A DNA stretch of 50,000 nt from Chromera velia (Eukaryota; Sar; Chromeraceae). The DNA lies in NCBI GenBank assembly GCA_018398765.1, contig JAHBMJ010005908.1, positions 1 to 50,000 on the forward strand, given 5' to 3'. The position numbers were made by a program, and so were the translations under genes. This document shows positions 1 to 13,391 of this stretch, piece after piece (within the stretch, counting starts at the first letter, position 1; every line of letters starts with the position of its first letter). Below the pieces are notes generated by a model that saw nothing but the letters and a program-made list of their open reading frames with translations, was not told the origin of the DNA and did not search any database.

Positions 1-11
1 GAGAGAGAGAG

Positions 12-56
<45 letters not shown>

Positions 57-58
57 GA
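1..58. repeat. (GA)n microsatellite at window edge
   Basis: An almost pure GA dinucleotide run opens the window. It lies 3' of the last visible exon of the minus-strand gene that leaves the window here, so it is probably intronic. Confidence 0.9.
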
Positions 59-244
59 GAACATCCCTATGCAATGTATTTCTTGCGGAAATCCGAAAAG
101 CATTCAATTCATCCTTCTTGCGTCAATTGCGGTCTGTGAAGAAGCGATGGAATCTTCATGACCTCCAGAAGAAGAACCAATGCAACCTTCACGACCTCCA
201 CAAGAAACAAAGAAATAAAAAGAATAGAAAAAAAAGAAGCTTAC

Positions 245-1282
245 CAGGAGAGTTTCAAGGGACAGCGCGACTTGGACCTCATCTTGCCATCTTCCTCCGT
301 TCCCAGGCACCCACACTCGCTCCTCTTCCCCAAGGGGGCTGTCATCATCAACTGAAATGCCCTCAGACCCTTCCTCATCTTCCCACAGACTGTTGCCCAG
401 AGAGTCAGTCTTAAAACCTCCCGTATCTTCTCTCCCCCCTCCTCCCTCTCCCTCAAAGGTTTCTGAATAAGACGATGACACACCACTGGCCTGATTGTTC
501 CCCCTCGAAGTGAACGTCCCTCCCCCCACCCTCCCCCCGTCTCGTCTCGATGACGCGAGACCCCATCCTAGCGACAACCCGCCTCTGCTGGAAGGCCTAC
601 TGGCAGCTCCTGTCTGTCTCTGCCTTTGGGTTTTCGGAGGAGGGGATTCAGGACGAGGGGGGGAGGAGTTCAGGATGACTCCCTGACACCCAAGAGAGCT
701 CTTGCCGAGCAGAGCTAGGCACTTGGATGGATTCAAAGGGAAAGCGGGCTGCATGCAGAGAAGAAGCTTGTATGGGGGACTCTAGGAGGGCACTCATCAT
801 GCATCCATCCCCAGAATGCAGCTAGGAAAAGCTCATCATGCATCCATCACCAGAATGCAGCTAGGAAAAGCTCATCATGCATCCATCCCCAGAATGCAGC
901 TAGGAAAAGCTCATCATGCATCCATCCCCAGAATGCAGCTAGGAAAAGACGAAGAGGTTGAGGGCAGTGGAAACATCAGAAAACATGGAACCAAACACAA
1001 AAGAGTGAAAAGCTGGTCGGTACAGAAAATTGGATGATTCGAGGAAACCTTGTGAGTCCATGAACACAAGAAGCTATTTCACAAATGCCTCTCATTTTCT
1101 ATTTGTTCTGCCTTCTTACTTCCCCTCCCCGCAACGAATCAGCCCGGAGAGAGGATTTCGATTCTTTCGACCGACCGACCGACCCGATTGATTTGACATT
1201 TGTCTGCTGACAAGGGAAGGAAGTCAGGCCTGCATCATGCGATTCATCACATGAAGAAAGCAATCCAGAGGCATGCACACCA

Positions 1283-1313
<31 letters not shown>

Positions 1314-2412
1314 CATGCATGTTCAAAATAGAAAAAAGGAGCAGCTCCAAGGCTCAAAGATGCCGTTGGTCTCGTGCGGCATACAAAGACATAGATTGAG
1401 TTACAAGCAGCAAACAAATTGGACAGGGAGAGCAAACCACAAGTGAATGCAGGAAGACAGAACATCGAAAGCCGTGACCCACCAAACCACCCTCCCACCC
1501 CGACACGCAAACATACCCGTATGCTTCATATATAGTCGCTTAGACACATGAAAAGCAAGAGTAAGACACAAGAACCGGAAAGCAAGAGTCACAGTCAGGA
1601 AAGAGGCATGCACAGTGACTGACCCTCCGCTGACTGCCTTGTTAGTCCACACAGGGAAGTGGGTGATGCTCAGCCACCGCACCAACGAGGGGATCCTGCC
1701 CCCAGTGAAGCTTGCAGCCGTGTGCCATCGAAACGGGGGACCTCTGCGTTGACACGTAAGTGCACACATACACACACACAAGGTGAGAAAGAGCGACGTC
1801 GACTGACAGGAACAACCTACATGAAAACAGGACAAGATCAAGACAGACGATGTGTTTCTTCTTCTCGCTCCTTTTCTTCATGCAAACAACAGATCAAGAT
1901 AGACAGACAGATGGACAAACCGACAGAGAGATAGACAGACACAGTATCAGAGCGACCAAGAAACAAACCAGACAACACGAAAAAAAAGAAGAGGCTACAG
2001 GAAACTAGACGGACCTAGGGGCGTGTTCCCACAATTCTTTGAAGACCATCACCGGCAGAGAGCTGGCGTCTGCATGAGAGAAAGAAAGAAAGAAAGAAAG
2101 AAAGAAGAAAAGAAAGAAAGAGACCAGAGAGGGAGTCAGAGGCCCAAGCAGGCAGGATCTTGCAAGGGAAGGAAACTGGTGCATGGGGCTTTATGCGCCT
2201 ATCTTCATTCAATGCTTCTCTTGCAGACTTTTTCTTGGTTTGTAGAGGCACAGGCCTGCATGGAAGTTTTTCCCACGATCCCCCCCAACCCCAAAAATGC
2301 ACACACACACACACACACCGAGCGAAGGGGAGGGGGGGCAGGGGGGGCGAGAAGACAACCAAGCACAAAAAAGAAAGAACAAACAAAGAGAGAGGCAGGC
2401 AGGCAGGCAGAC

Positions 2413-2449
<37 letters not shown>

Positions 2450-2962
2450 GGCAAACATGCAGAGACAGACCATCAGGGTCTATGTCCATTTCTGCCAGGT
2501 CTTCTTTTCGGAGAATTCCCCTTCTGAGGGCTTCTGCGGCGTCCTCTTGGAAGTTTTCGTTTGAAGGAGCGGAGGAAGAGGCACCTTTGCTGACTTGGCC
2601 AGCCATATGAAGACCCCTCTCTCCGTGTCTGCACTCGATAATAAATGAGTCCATGAGGCGACTTCAGTAAGTCTAACGGACAGAGAGACAGGCTAACAGG
2701 CCGACCGTTCGACCGACCGACAAACAGAAAAGAGTGGGACAAAGTTTGTCAACGCACTAGGTCTTGGTGAAGGAGCCTTGAGCAACACAGTGACACATCA
2801 AAACCCACATTTGCATGTAAATGCAGCCACCCACTCACCCACCCACCCACTCACTCACTCACTCACTCACTCACATGACGATGCTCTGGTCTCCGATCTC
2901 CACCCCCTCGGGGCTGGTGTAGTAGATCCACCCATTCGAGAACAGCTCCTGCCGAGCAGACT
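245..2962 (-). CDS. partial multi-exon gene of unknown function, 3' end outside window
   Basis: I do not recognise the product. Three exons link in phase: 2875-2962 (QELFSNGWIYYTSPEG, donor GTGAGT), 2471-2628 (ending EDLAEMDIDPD) and 1687-1743 (VPRFDGTRLQASLGAGSP, donor GTTGGT). Each has a GCAG acceptor. Further downstream, 245-748 holds an open stretch rich in Ser, Gly, Asp and Glu (SVDDDSPLGEEERVWVPG) that ends at a CTG|GTAAGC donor, so the gene continues past the window edge. The 245-748 frame does not follow directly from the 1743 exon. One path that keeps phase uses a short extra intron near 620-690. Alternatively, the 2471 exon may splice to an acceptor at 2255, where the frame soon stops at 2209. 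The first exon was not found; it must lie above 2962, perhaps near the CpG-rich patch at 3715-3870. Confidence 0.45.
793..948. repeat. 39-bp minisatellite, four tandem copies
   Basis: Four head-to-tail 39-base units run from 793 to 948, differing by one base (CATCACC against CATCCCC in the second copy). Because 39 is a multiple of three, the plus strand stays open through the array as a 13-residue repeat (MQLGKAHHASIPR). It lies between exons of the minus-strand gene, so the open frame is probably a by-product. Confidence 0.9.
2820..2874. repeat. (CCCA)n/(CTCA)n microsatellite touching a splice donor
   Basis: Tetranucleotide repeats end exactly at the donor of the 2875-2962 exon. On the minus strand the donor GTGAGT is the first unit of a (GTGA)n run. 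Confidence 0.75.
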
Positions 2963-4155
2963 CTGCAGAGAGGGGAACACGGTGTATATATGGGAACAGG
3001 TGCTCACATGCAGGCGAACGCTGCAAACGCATGCAGACGAGACGCCTTGCATGGCAACGCGTTCATTTAGAGTAGGTAGCAAAGAGAGAGAGGAGGGAGG
3101 GGAAAGAAGGTGGTCAGCGGCAAACATCTTGACCGAAAGAAGATGGAGGGGAAGCTGCGTTCAATCAAATATGGGGCTATGAGCTCCTACATCATACGTG
3201 TCGCTTAGGCTCCGACAGACTTTTTTGCAGAAATGCAGAAATGACATCGAGATTCCACCGTTGTTTCCCTTCCTCATTCCAGTTGAGGGGTGCATTCAGG
3301 GCGTGGGGTGGCGTCTTCAATGCTGCACTGTCCCCAGAAAGCAGAATTGTTTGCGCCTGGGAATTCTTCATCCGTACTCAACAGGTGCTTTGCGAGGTGT
3401 TGAATGTTGCGGGGGGAAATGCAAGTGAACAACTCTTGGCATGTCTGCACAAAGAACACATTTCGAGAGAAAAGAATAATTGGACTCCTGCCAGACTGTC
3501 TTCAGTTAGTTTGTTCGCTCAAATGAGGTCTCTTGCAATGCATAGGGGCGTCTATATGTATGAATTTGCTGCACGGCACGGAGTGGGATCGCATTCAACG
3601 GATGAATTGATGTCAAAAGCGTGCATGCGTGCGCATGAAAATCACATGCATGCATGCATGCAAACAAATTAAAAACATGCATGCATGCTTGCATGTACAT
3701 CTCTTATTTTTTTCTCGCGCGGGCGCCCACGAAGCGAATTCGCGTTTTTCCAGTTTTGCGCCTGCATGCTGTGAACACGTTCATGGAAGGCGACGCGGAG
3801 CTTAATTGCGCGGAGCGTTCGTTTAGCCGTGCGCTCAAACGCCGCGGATAACGGCCCGGCGGGGGCGCCTAAACCAGCTATCCCGCACTACGTGCAGAAA
3901 CGCTGCAAATGATTAAAAGGAGTGAACGTACAGAACTTTGGGCAAAAAGATAATTCAATCAGACAAAAAAATGGATCTCGGAACAATCAAGCAGGCACAA
4001 GCCTCCCGCCCGAGAAAAAAAAAATAATTTTGGTTAAGAACTAACAAGAAACACTCAGTTTAGTTTTCACGGAAGGATGAAAACACGGAAGGACGGAAGG
4101 AGGGAAACAATGAAGACCAGCAAGTAATGCAAACAGTTAAAGAATGCGGAAATGA
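2963..4155. other. intergenic or 5' region without supported gene
   Basis: No exon here could be tied in phase to a neighbour. Overlapping open frames at 3241-3672 (plus) and 3274-3459 (minus) lack convincing splice signals. A GC- and CpG-rich patch at about 3715-3870 stands out from AT-richer flanks and could be promoter sequence for the minus-strand gene to its left. Runs of alternating GCAT occur at 3641-3695. Confidence 0.5.
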
Positions 4156-4569
<414 letters not shown>

Positions 4570-4689
4570 GGTTTTCCGCATAGAAAGGGAGATTTTGTTC
4601 TAACACCCCATAAAAATCCTCTCTCTTCGACGCCTCTGTCAGCGAGAGAGTCTATGAAAAAAGTAGTGAGCAAGTGGATATCAATTTGT

Positions 4690-5130
4690 TGTTGCGTGAG
4701 TGAGTAAGCAGGTCGATGCATCACTGAGTGAGTAAGTGAGTGAGTGAGTGAGTCAGTGAGCAGAGGGAGGGTAAGAGAGAGGGGGGAAGGGAGCTAGGGA
4801 GGAGGCAGACAGAGAGGGAAACATGGAGTCACTGTAAGGAAGGGATTGAGGGAGAGAGTGAGTGAGTGAGTAAGTGAGTAAAAAGGTTGCACTGCAACTA
4901 AATGAGGAATGACTGAGTGACTAAGTGACCAAGTGACTGAGTAAGTGAGTGAGTGAATAAGTGAGTAAGTGAGCTAGTAAGTGAGTAAGTGAGTGAGGGA
5001 GGGGGCCTCAGGGAGTGAGCGAGCGAGCAAGCGGAGGGATGGAAGGAAGTAGGCGGGGATCGGGGCAGGCCTAGAAGCAAGCAGGGAGGGAGGGAGTGAG
5101 TAGATGAGTGGGTGAGTAAGTGAGTAGGCG
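4690..5130. repeat. degenerate (GTGA)n field
   Basis: Clusters of GTGA/GAGT units with interspersed GGGA and GTAA variants extend over about 440 bases. No gene is visible. Confidence 0.85.
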
Positions 5131-6498
5131 GATCGAGGGAGGTAAAAAGCCTGAGGAAGGGATGGAGGAATTATGCATGTGTTAAGAAGCCTGGGCGCAT
5201 GCATGTGTTGATCAAAAGTATGTGGGTGCAACTGATTGTAACCGGTTCAATCTAGGCCTGAAGGAAAAGATGTAGAACACATTTTTTGTAAGAGACTTTG
5301 CTAACAGGGAGGGGCCTAAGTAATCAACATAGACGGAGGCAAAACAGAAAATGGAAAGAAACACGAGGCCGACGTCTACACACTAGCACAGTGACTGCAT
5401 TCTGTTCCAAAAACATAGACCAAAGATGAACAGCTTGCTAAGCGACTTCCAAAGAATCTATGGAGACTTACAAACAGTTATACTGTTGCACAAAGCTGTG
5501 CATCGCTTCGACATCCCACCCGATGTTGGTATTCAACATGTGTTCAACTGTTCAAGAGCTGAAAGGGGAAGGATGGAGACGGCAGGCAGAGACGGCACTC
5601 CCAAAAAAGGGCTGCAGATCAAAGCTTGACAACGTCACAAACTTTTTGAAAAGATCAATGGCCAGGCGATCCATCTTCCTTGGACGTGTACACTGACAGA
5701 ATGTAACACATCTTATTTGGCAGCACTGGCTAAGGCCGACTGCCTACCGTTAACACACTGGTAGAAAGCGCACTGCCGCCTTCAGCGGCCCTGGCAGAAG
5801 CCGCCTTCGTCAGATCAAAACGTCCACAGTGTCCCGGGGGTATTGAAACGACTCCACTATGAAACTTATGAACTATGACTAAGACTATATGACTATGACA
5901 CGCTATCTGAAACTTATAAAAAAAAAATTATAAAGACAAATTCATTCTAAAATTGATCGCAAAACTGTAGTTAATTACTCAATTCAATGAAGAACTGTTT
6001 ATTTATTTTTTGTACTTAACATGAATTGGTTTTAATTTCTTTTTTTTACTTTTTTTTTTGAATGCAATTTAAATTAAATTAAGTCAAACCAAAATTGAGA
6101 TTAAACAAAAATTTAAATAAAACCGCTTATCCATTCAAATCACTACATGAATTTTCCATGAAATAATATCGTAGTAAAATTAGCGCTTCAGCTTTCATGA
6201 AGTGTAATTCATTTTATGATTCCTGCAAACATACTTCCAAGTCTTATAGTTGTTGCTTTTCTTTATGGACACTGCGGGCCATTGTATTGCAGGCAGTTTG
6301 CTAAATTGATTCAAATTGTCTGTATAATAAATTGAATAGTCTCCTTGTCTTTTGCTTATTCAAACTTGAAACTTTCTAGTCAACCTGTGAAGTCAAACTT
6401 TGCAATTTGGGACCGTTTCGCTTACTTAATCAATCTTCATTTTTGCCTTCGAAATGTGCCAAACTTATTTCCCTTGGCCCATGACCATGGATTGGCGC
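5131..6498. other. gene-free, AT-rich intergenic stretch
   Basis: A short plus-strand frame (5426-5629, 67 codons) has no recognisable family. From about 5870 to 6330 the DNA is strongly AT-rich with homopolymer runs. Nothing else is supported. Confidence 0.6.
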
Positions 6499-9400
6499 TC
6501 ATCCGAAAAGATTGTATGCAGTCCATGACAGCATGGTCTCTGTCATCACGTCTGCAAAATTCACCAAAACATGAAAAAAACGGGCAAGAAACAAATGTTC
6601 CTCTGCCTTCACTGCCGCGCTCTTTTCCCAGTCGTCTGTATGCCATTCCGGGGCATCCCACTCTTTGATTTGGGGTCCCGGAAACTTTTCGAACAATTCG
6701 TTGTAGGCCTTCATGTAGGCATCTGGAAGTCCGAAGGGTCCGTTTTTTGCTCCCTCTTTCTTCAGCTTCAGCATCCGCTCCCCAAAATAAATCATCTTCT
6801 CAACCTGCAGGAATCGTGTATTGTTAGCGTATTAGTCTATTCATGCGGATATTTGGGGATAGAGGGCCCAGCCAACTCCAACAACACTCAGAAGACGCAT
6901 CCATCTGAACTGACGGAAAAATCCAAAGCGTTGCTTCTCTCTTGAAGACAAGTTCTCTCTCTGTGCAGCGTTAACTGCAGGTGCGGTGCCAGTGAGCTTC
7001 TGCTTGCTATAATGATCGGGAGACGCTCTCCTTTATGCATGCGCATGCATACCGAGACGCGAATGAAAAGAACAAAACCCTACACCGAACCACGAAGATA
7101 CAGTGACTGACGGTGAAATTATCAACGAATTGGAAAGCGGAATGCCTTTGGGTTTTTCTCCTCATCCGTTCCTGGCTCGGTGTATAGGCGCCGTCTCCTT
7201 TGGCGATCGTCTCGACCCTGAAGGGCAGAATTGTCGAGTGCATCAGGCTGTCAAACATCGACTGGTCGAGGAGACGGTTGACCACCAGTTGCTTCAGGCT
7301 GTTGTGGACCCTCACCATGTACTTGCCGAATTTAATCAGACCGTCTCCGACGTTCCGCTTGTACACAGTGTGGGCGTCGAATATTGTGCCGAAGAATTTC
7401 AGGTCCGCCCGATTCTCGAGTCCCTTCAGGATCTCTCCAACCAAGTGTTCGAGTGCATACCCCAAATTCATCATGACAGACTCCAATCCCTCTGTCCGAC
7501 TTCGCAGAGGCTGTCTCCTCACAACGTCCGAGACAGCTCCAGAGACCCAATATGCCTCGTTGGCCATCAACAGAGACAGGAACGTCTGCATCCATCCATC
7601 CATCCATCCATCCATCCATTCTTCCATTGATTCAATAATTGACTAATTACTCCATTCATCCACTCACTCACTCACTCATTCATTCATTTCTTCATCCATC
7701 CATCCATCCATCCATTCATCCATCCATCCATTCATTCATTCATTCATTCATTCATTCATTTATCAAACAAATGGATATCATTTCATCCGATCGGACTGCA
7801 TTTTGGAACAGCGATCCTTCGCCACAAACCCGCATTTATCTGTGTTTGTCTGTCTGTATGGCTGGAAAGAAACTGGAAAAAATGGATGAGTCACCCATGC
7901 CCTGGCGCCATTGACTGGCTGATTGCATACTTGATTGGTTTGCAAACTGACCTGATAACAGAATCCCGATGCTTTCTGTTGTCTAGGTGGAGCCTCCAGA
8001 AAGTACAGGTACCGTTGAGTCCTCAGCTTCTGCTCGAAGGATCGGTTCTCCTTTGCCCAGTCTGTCATGTGGCACTTGACGTCGAGCTCGGCTGCTGTGT
8101 CCTTCAGTCCTTTGACCCACTTGGCGGCTTTCAATCTTTTGCCGCCGTTGAGTTCAAGCTGTTTTCGAGTGGATTCCACCGCGGACTGCATGGAGAGAGA
8201 TACACAGAGAGAGTTGAGATCATGAAGGTTCTTTGTCGTTCTCGTGCAGTCAAGTTGTCCGAAGAAAAGACTGAGAAAAGGGTGCCTTTGCCATTCCTTC
8301 TTCTTCTCTTTCTGATCTTCTCCTGCCATGCAGATAAGTTTGATCGGTTTTTGCTGACGTTCTTTTTTGCCTCCCTCCCTCGCAGTCTATCAAGTGGTTC
8401 AGTCACCCCTCCCACCTGGTTTTGATTTCAGTTGTTCCCAGTTTTCTTTCTTGCCTCTCTGTGAGAAGGATCTCAAGTCAATTCAGGGACCGTCTTTTTG
8501 ACCTGAGACGCTTTCAAAGTTCTATGGATAAGAGAAAGTCGACTAATCCATAAGCCTTTCATTTACATCGTACTTTCATATTCTGACCGAGAAGAATTTA
8601 GTGTAGGCATCTGAGACTTTCTTGCAGCAAAACTCAGTGGCAGGGAGGAAGCCCGTCTTTGCCTTCCTTGTGATGACGAACTGGAGGGACTTTGCTTTCC
8701 ACTGGGAGACCTTTGCGATGGCCTCGCTTGTTTCGACCATGCCTCGCAGGACTGAGTAGAGGGCAGCAGAAACGCTCAACCCAGCGACTTCCGGTCCTTC
8801 ATCACTTCCTCCGGCTGCACGTACACCAACAGGAAAACAAGCAAGTCGGCAGGTGCCCAGGCAGAGAAGATGAGAAAAAAATGTGCAGAGATCGGAAGTC
8901 AAACGTGCAAGACACATGCAGTTTGCATGAGAAGAGCAGCGACTTTCGAGATCCCGAGAGGAGGACCTGCAGGAACAAGAGGACCGATGCACCTTGGTTT
9001 ACTCAACAGGCCACTGAGATATATATTGAGACTTGAAGGAGCAAGAGTAAAAGAAAAGAATGAACGATAGACGGTGACACTAACCGACAGTCCACCAGAA
9101 GACCGTGCAAATGCAAGTACAGGCGCATGTGCACATGTTGACACACACCTCCAGAACAGTCGAATCCTAGTTTTCCTTGATACGCAAACGCGTTGGTATA
9201 GAAGTTTGTGTCGAACAGGATACCTGCACGGTCCATTGTTGAATTCATTCAGGACAGATGACGACAAGAGAGAGAGAGAGAGAGAGAGAGAGAACGGAAC
9301 CTCTTTTTCCGAAAAAGCAACCGGACAACGCACCTGCCACCATGCTAATTCAATGCTAAAGAGTGGTTATCATTGCCCCCCCCCCACGAGCACGAAGAGT

Positions 9401-10695
9401 TCTCCCACGCATGCAGCCCCAGTTTGTCTCTTCGAACTGACCAGGAACGGGGTCAAGACACTTCGACTCTTGCCATGTTGCCTACAACAAAAGAGAGGAG
9501 GGGAAGAGAGGGAGAGAGGTAGAACAGTCCGTGCACGCACAGAACAGACGTCTGAATTCGTGGGCCAGTTCGATCGCTGCGACATGAGAGCAGGTCCATT
9601 TGGTCCGAGGCATCGGAAGCCCTGTGAAAGCATGAATGCAGGAGTCAGAGACTCAAGGAAATCGGGAATGAACGAATGAATCAAAGGATGTTTGAAGGAA
9701 CTGTATTGACAACGAACTGTACTAATAAAAGAAAAAATAATGAGAGATACAGGCGAATGGAGGAATGAAGAAATCGTTGTCCACTGACATCGCAGACGCC
9801 CCCCTGTGTTTCGTCCGCGGGCTCCGTGACTGCTCCCAGCACTTCGGTGCGAGAGCGTTGAAAGAACATTTTGGCTGCAGAAGTCTCGGCATCGAAGCAC
9901 TCTCGAGGTCCGATGTCGGAGCCTGAGTTGTCGGCCGCTGGACCATTACAACTGCAGAAGCAAACAGTGAATAATCTGACAGTCAGAGTGGACGCACAAA
10001 ACTCGCCGCGGAGATTTTTTCCCAGCCCAACAAGCCTGCTGCGGATGCCCAGACCAGAGAGAAAAGGAAGAAACGAAGTACCGAGTTTCTGTATGCTGTA
10101 ATACATCTGTGGTGATATTGCCAGTGGGGAGATCTACGTAGAAAGTAAATAATCGAAACGTATTGCAAGCCATTCAATAGGTTCCCTTTTTTCGTCAACA
10201 AACCGACCTGATGGTGAAGTCGAGATCAGACAGCAGCGTCACGCTCCCGAGCGCCTGGATGGTGCATGCAAATCTTTTGCCGTCCATCTCGTGTGTAAAG
10301 GGAAGAAGCTTGGGCCTCCCACCTTCAAAGAGACACTGCTCTGAATCCTTCTGGAGAACGTTTCTGCAAATGAAGGCCTCCCTGAGATCAACCAGTTTCT
10401 GCATGGTGGCTTGTTGTCTTCTTTCCACCCTTGGAAACATGTACAGGTCTTTTGCACGAAACCAATCCATCTTCACTGGCTGGTACAAATCCAGGACCTC
10501 CTTTGCAAGAGTGGAGGGGTCTGCCTTCGTCTGTGTGGTGTTCAGGAAGGCAGGAGGGTCTTGACTGCTTGATGTGAAACTTGGGAGTCCCATGGAAGCC
10601 TTCCGATGCGATCGCACAGCAGCATCCGTTTTCAACAACAAAAGCTGTCCGACGACCAATGCCGCCAACATCCCTGTGGTCCGATTGGCTTGCAT
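6499..10695 (-). CDS. ten-exon secretory-pathway protein of about 720 aa, no family recognised
   Basis: Exons, in order of transcription: 10208-10695, about 10032 (or 10055)-10133, 9789-9951, 9550-9621, 9442-9481, 9149-9223, 8588-8814, 7952-8185, 7112-7585 and 6499-6804. From the third exon on, every junction keeps phase and has a GT donor (mostly GTCAGT/GTCTGT) and AG acceptor. The N-terminus has a hydrophobic run (MLAALVVGQLLLLKTDA) typical of a signal peptide, so the protein probably enters the secretory pathway. Conserved-looking segments include NFYTNAFAYQGKLGFDCSG, a Lys-rich helical part (KRLKAAKWVKGLKD) and a C-terminal Trp/Pro segment (PGPQIKEWDAPEWHTDDW). Cysteines are scattered. 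The exon 2 donor is unresolved: GTCTGG at 10054 breaks phase, whereas GTTGGG at 10031 restores it, giving 2,181 nt and 726 aa. Function is unknown. Confidence 0.75.
7592..7770. repeat. (TCCA)n/(TTCA)n microsatellite in intron
   Basis: Tetranucleotide repeats fill the 3' part of the intron between exons 7952-8185 and 7112-7585. On the transcribed strand this is a purine-rich GGAT run that ends in the GATGCAG acceptor, where a pyrimidine tract would normally sit. Confidence 0.85.
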
Positions 10696-11860
10696 ATTCT
10701 TATTCTAACTTATCTGTACTGCGTAATTCTGGGTACAATCGTCCGGTCAAAAATACTGGCCGTCTCTTGCCCTTCGTATTTGATCGTCTGCCTTCCGGGC
10801 CTGGAGACTTGAATTAATCAGATACCCACCGCATGCTCGAATCTACGGATACACTTCTGTGGGACGCTCGATCAAGAAACCTCGCATGACACTGGTCTCT
10901 TCACACTGCAAGCTCATCAGTGAACAGCTTTGCAGTATTCCACAGTATATGTATATACGTGCATGCATGATCATGCATGGCTTGAATTCTGATCGATCGA
11001 GTCCGGCCGACGTCGACTCGAGTCATGCATGCATGCATGGCCGGAATGCATGTCTGAATATATTAATATGCATGCGCGCGACACGAATTTGCGCGCGAAC
11101 TCGACCCCGCATATACATATGCAGCTTTCATTTTGCGCCATATGCATATGCAACATGCATGCAGCAAGCGACGATTTGACGCACGCAAGCGTGCGAACAG
11201 CCCCGGAAAGCATGAAATCCATCTTCGATCCTTCCCGGCCACGTCTAATTAAACCGCTACCACATTTCTTCCTTTTTTTCCGTACTCCATGCAGCCAGTT
11301 CGGTTCGGATTATGTTTTTTGTCTTTGTGTTTCGAGGTTTGAAGTCGATCTTTCTTGGTATTTTGATTTAAGCTCGGAATCTCTCTTCGCTGGCAGGTCA
11401 TTTTGTAAGTCTTAAGCCTCTTTTTTGTCTACTCCGGTCGTCGTTTGTATCCTCCAGCCGTTAGTCTTCACTGGGGGTCATGGCCGTGGTTCGTTGACGT
11501 AGGTATTGAACGCAGGCTTTGCCTTAGGTTTACGCTTCTAGGGATTGAACCTATGCCGTCGCCCCTAGGACCGGGCAGTGAGCTCAATATCATCAATTAA
11601 ACGGCTACAATATGCCTGTAAAGCCTGTAGCATTTGTGGGTAAACGCCACAGAGCTGTTCCCACTCTGCCGCGGGGCACCCGAAGGACGTTCCACGACGC
11701 ACCGTGGAGGAAAGTTTCCTCGTGTTCGCACCGCACCACGGAGTGATTTTCTAAGCTATACTCTGTAGAACCCCACGACAAACCATTCACAGACTTGTCA
11801 AAACACAGTGAAAACATGCATACCAAAGACCCTCCTAAAAAATTTTTGCGTCTTCTCGCA
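10696..11860. other. upstream region of the secretory-protein gene with TGCATGCA cluster
   Basis: No exon is supported. TGCATGCA occurs at 10962 and within 11024-11038 and 11154-11161, beside CATATGCATATG and CGCGCG tracts. By position this is the likely promoter of the minus-strand gene starting at 10695. A GGTTCAATCCC-like motif on the minus strand near 11545 resembles a tRNA B box but has no convincing A box or cloverleaf. Confidence 0.5.
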
Positions 11861-11865
11861 AATTG

Positions 11866-12229
11866 AGTTGTTTTATATGTGTGTGTGTCGCGCCACCGCT
11901 GTGTGTAAAGCGCCGTGCATGCCGCGCCGCATACCACGCCGCCTTGGTGTGGCGTTGCCACGACCGTACAGGCCACGGCATGTGACGCATGTCTAATGTA
12001 TATGCAGCCGAGGGCCATAGTTTTTATGAGCAGTCTCCACCAAATTTTAGTTGTTTCATTCATTCAGTCTCAAGCCTGTCGAATGGATTGAAGTCGGTTT
12101 TTCGGTTCATGTCTGAACTGACATTCCTTTCATAGGAAGTCTAAAGCCTGTTGCCTACCAACTCATTATGTACAGCTCCTTCTAGGTGTCGTCCATCCTA
12201 GAGGGGGGCAGTCTTCTTATTAATCAACT
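11866..12229 (+). repeat. left LTR
   Basis: 364 bases. It holds more CpG than its partner (for example GTGTCGCGCC against GTGTCACGTC). Its last ten bases and the primer-site start form a palindrome at 12222-12244, with arms AATCAACTGG and CCAGTTGATT around CGC. Confidence 0.9.
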
Positions 12230-13391
12230 GGCGCCCAGTTGATTGGGAAACCGTCTCTCTAGGTGTTGGTCTGGCTTTCGTTGTTTGGCAGCCAGCCATT
12301 ACGTTTTCTATTGTGGCCTCACTTGTACGTTGTGCTTTACTGCACCTGTCTCTTTCTATTAGAGATGAGACAAAGTTTCTGGAGCGTGTTCATTGCTTAC
12401 TAATGCGTCTGCGAGCCTCAGGAAATCCCCTCGGTTTTTTCGTCCCGTCTCTCTCTCTCTCCGTCCAGATGTGAGGCTACGGCGATGAGCGTAGGCCTAG
12501 ATCCTGCGTACGTCCAACCCGTTCGATGCTTTCTTGCTTCTCCTCTTCTCTGTAATCTGCCAGCGCTTAATGTCTGTCCAACCAGGAACGTGGATGATTG
12601 TGGAGACTCGTTTTGCTTTCTTTTGTGGGCTTCAAGGGTCATTGAAGACCACGACAGCTTGGTGTTCTCCACAGGTCTTGAGCAGTCTAGAAAGATAGAG
12701 CAGGAGTGCTGGAAGAGAAGAAAGATTTGGAGGAGGGGGAACCCTTTAAATTGAAGTCAAGTCTATAGAGACGGAGAGTTGGACTGTGTTGGTGTGCGAG
12801 CTTGCGATACTGCATTTGCTGTAGAAAGAGAGTATTCCTGCAGTCTTCAAGAGTTTATGCAGACTAGTGTCTGTGTAGCTTAACAATCCGAATCATTCAG
12901 AATCCTTGAGAAGCCGAAGGAACAGAAAGAAACAGAAAGAGAAAAAGGGCCAGGGGGGGTTGAGTTCTTCTCTTTTTCCCTTCATTCTTTATTCTTTTTC
13001 GTGACTGCCATGTGATTGCCAAATTGAAACTGCCTGCCAATGCATAAACAGATAAATCAGAGCTTCTGTTTGTGCGCCGAGTCTCACGTGTTTATACAAA
13101 GTTCCGAGTGCTTGCCAGCCTAGTAAACGAGACTGATCACCTTGTTTTGAAGAGCATGTTGATGGCGCTTTAAAAAGTATAGCCAAGATTGTATACAGAG
13201 AGTGTGAGCGACTGCATGATACTGCAATCGTTGCCGATTCTTTCCTTTCTATCCTGCAGTTGACATCTATGTAATGCATCTCTTCTCGTCTCGTTTTTTC
13301 TTCCCTTCGCTTTCTGTCTGAAAGTTTGCGGTGTATGTAAAAATCAAAGGACTGTTCCAAACTAGTACGTAGGTGCAGGTTCGGGGGGGGG

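Noticed and set aside
11535-11600. Possible tRNA or tRNA-derived SINE on the minus strand (GGTTCAATCCC box)
   Set aside because: No acceptor-stem pairing, no proper A box and no anticodon arm could be drawn.
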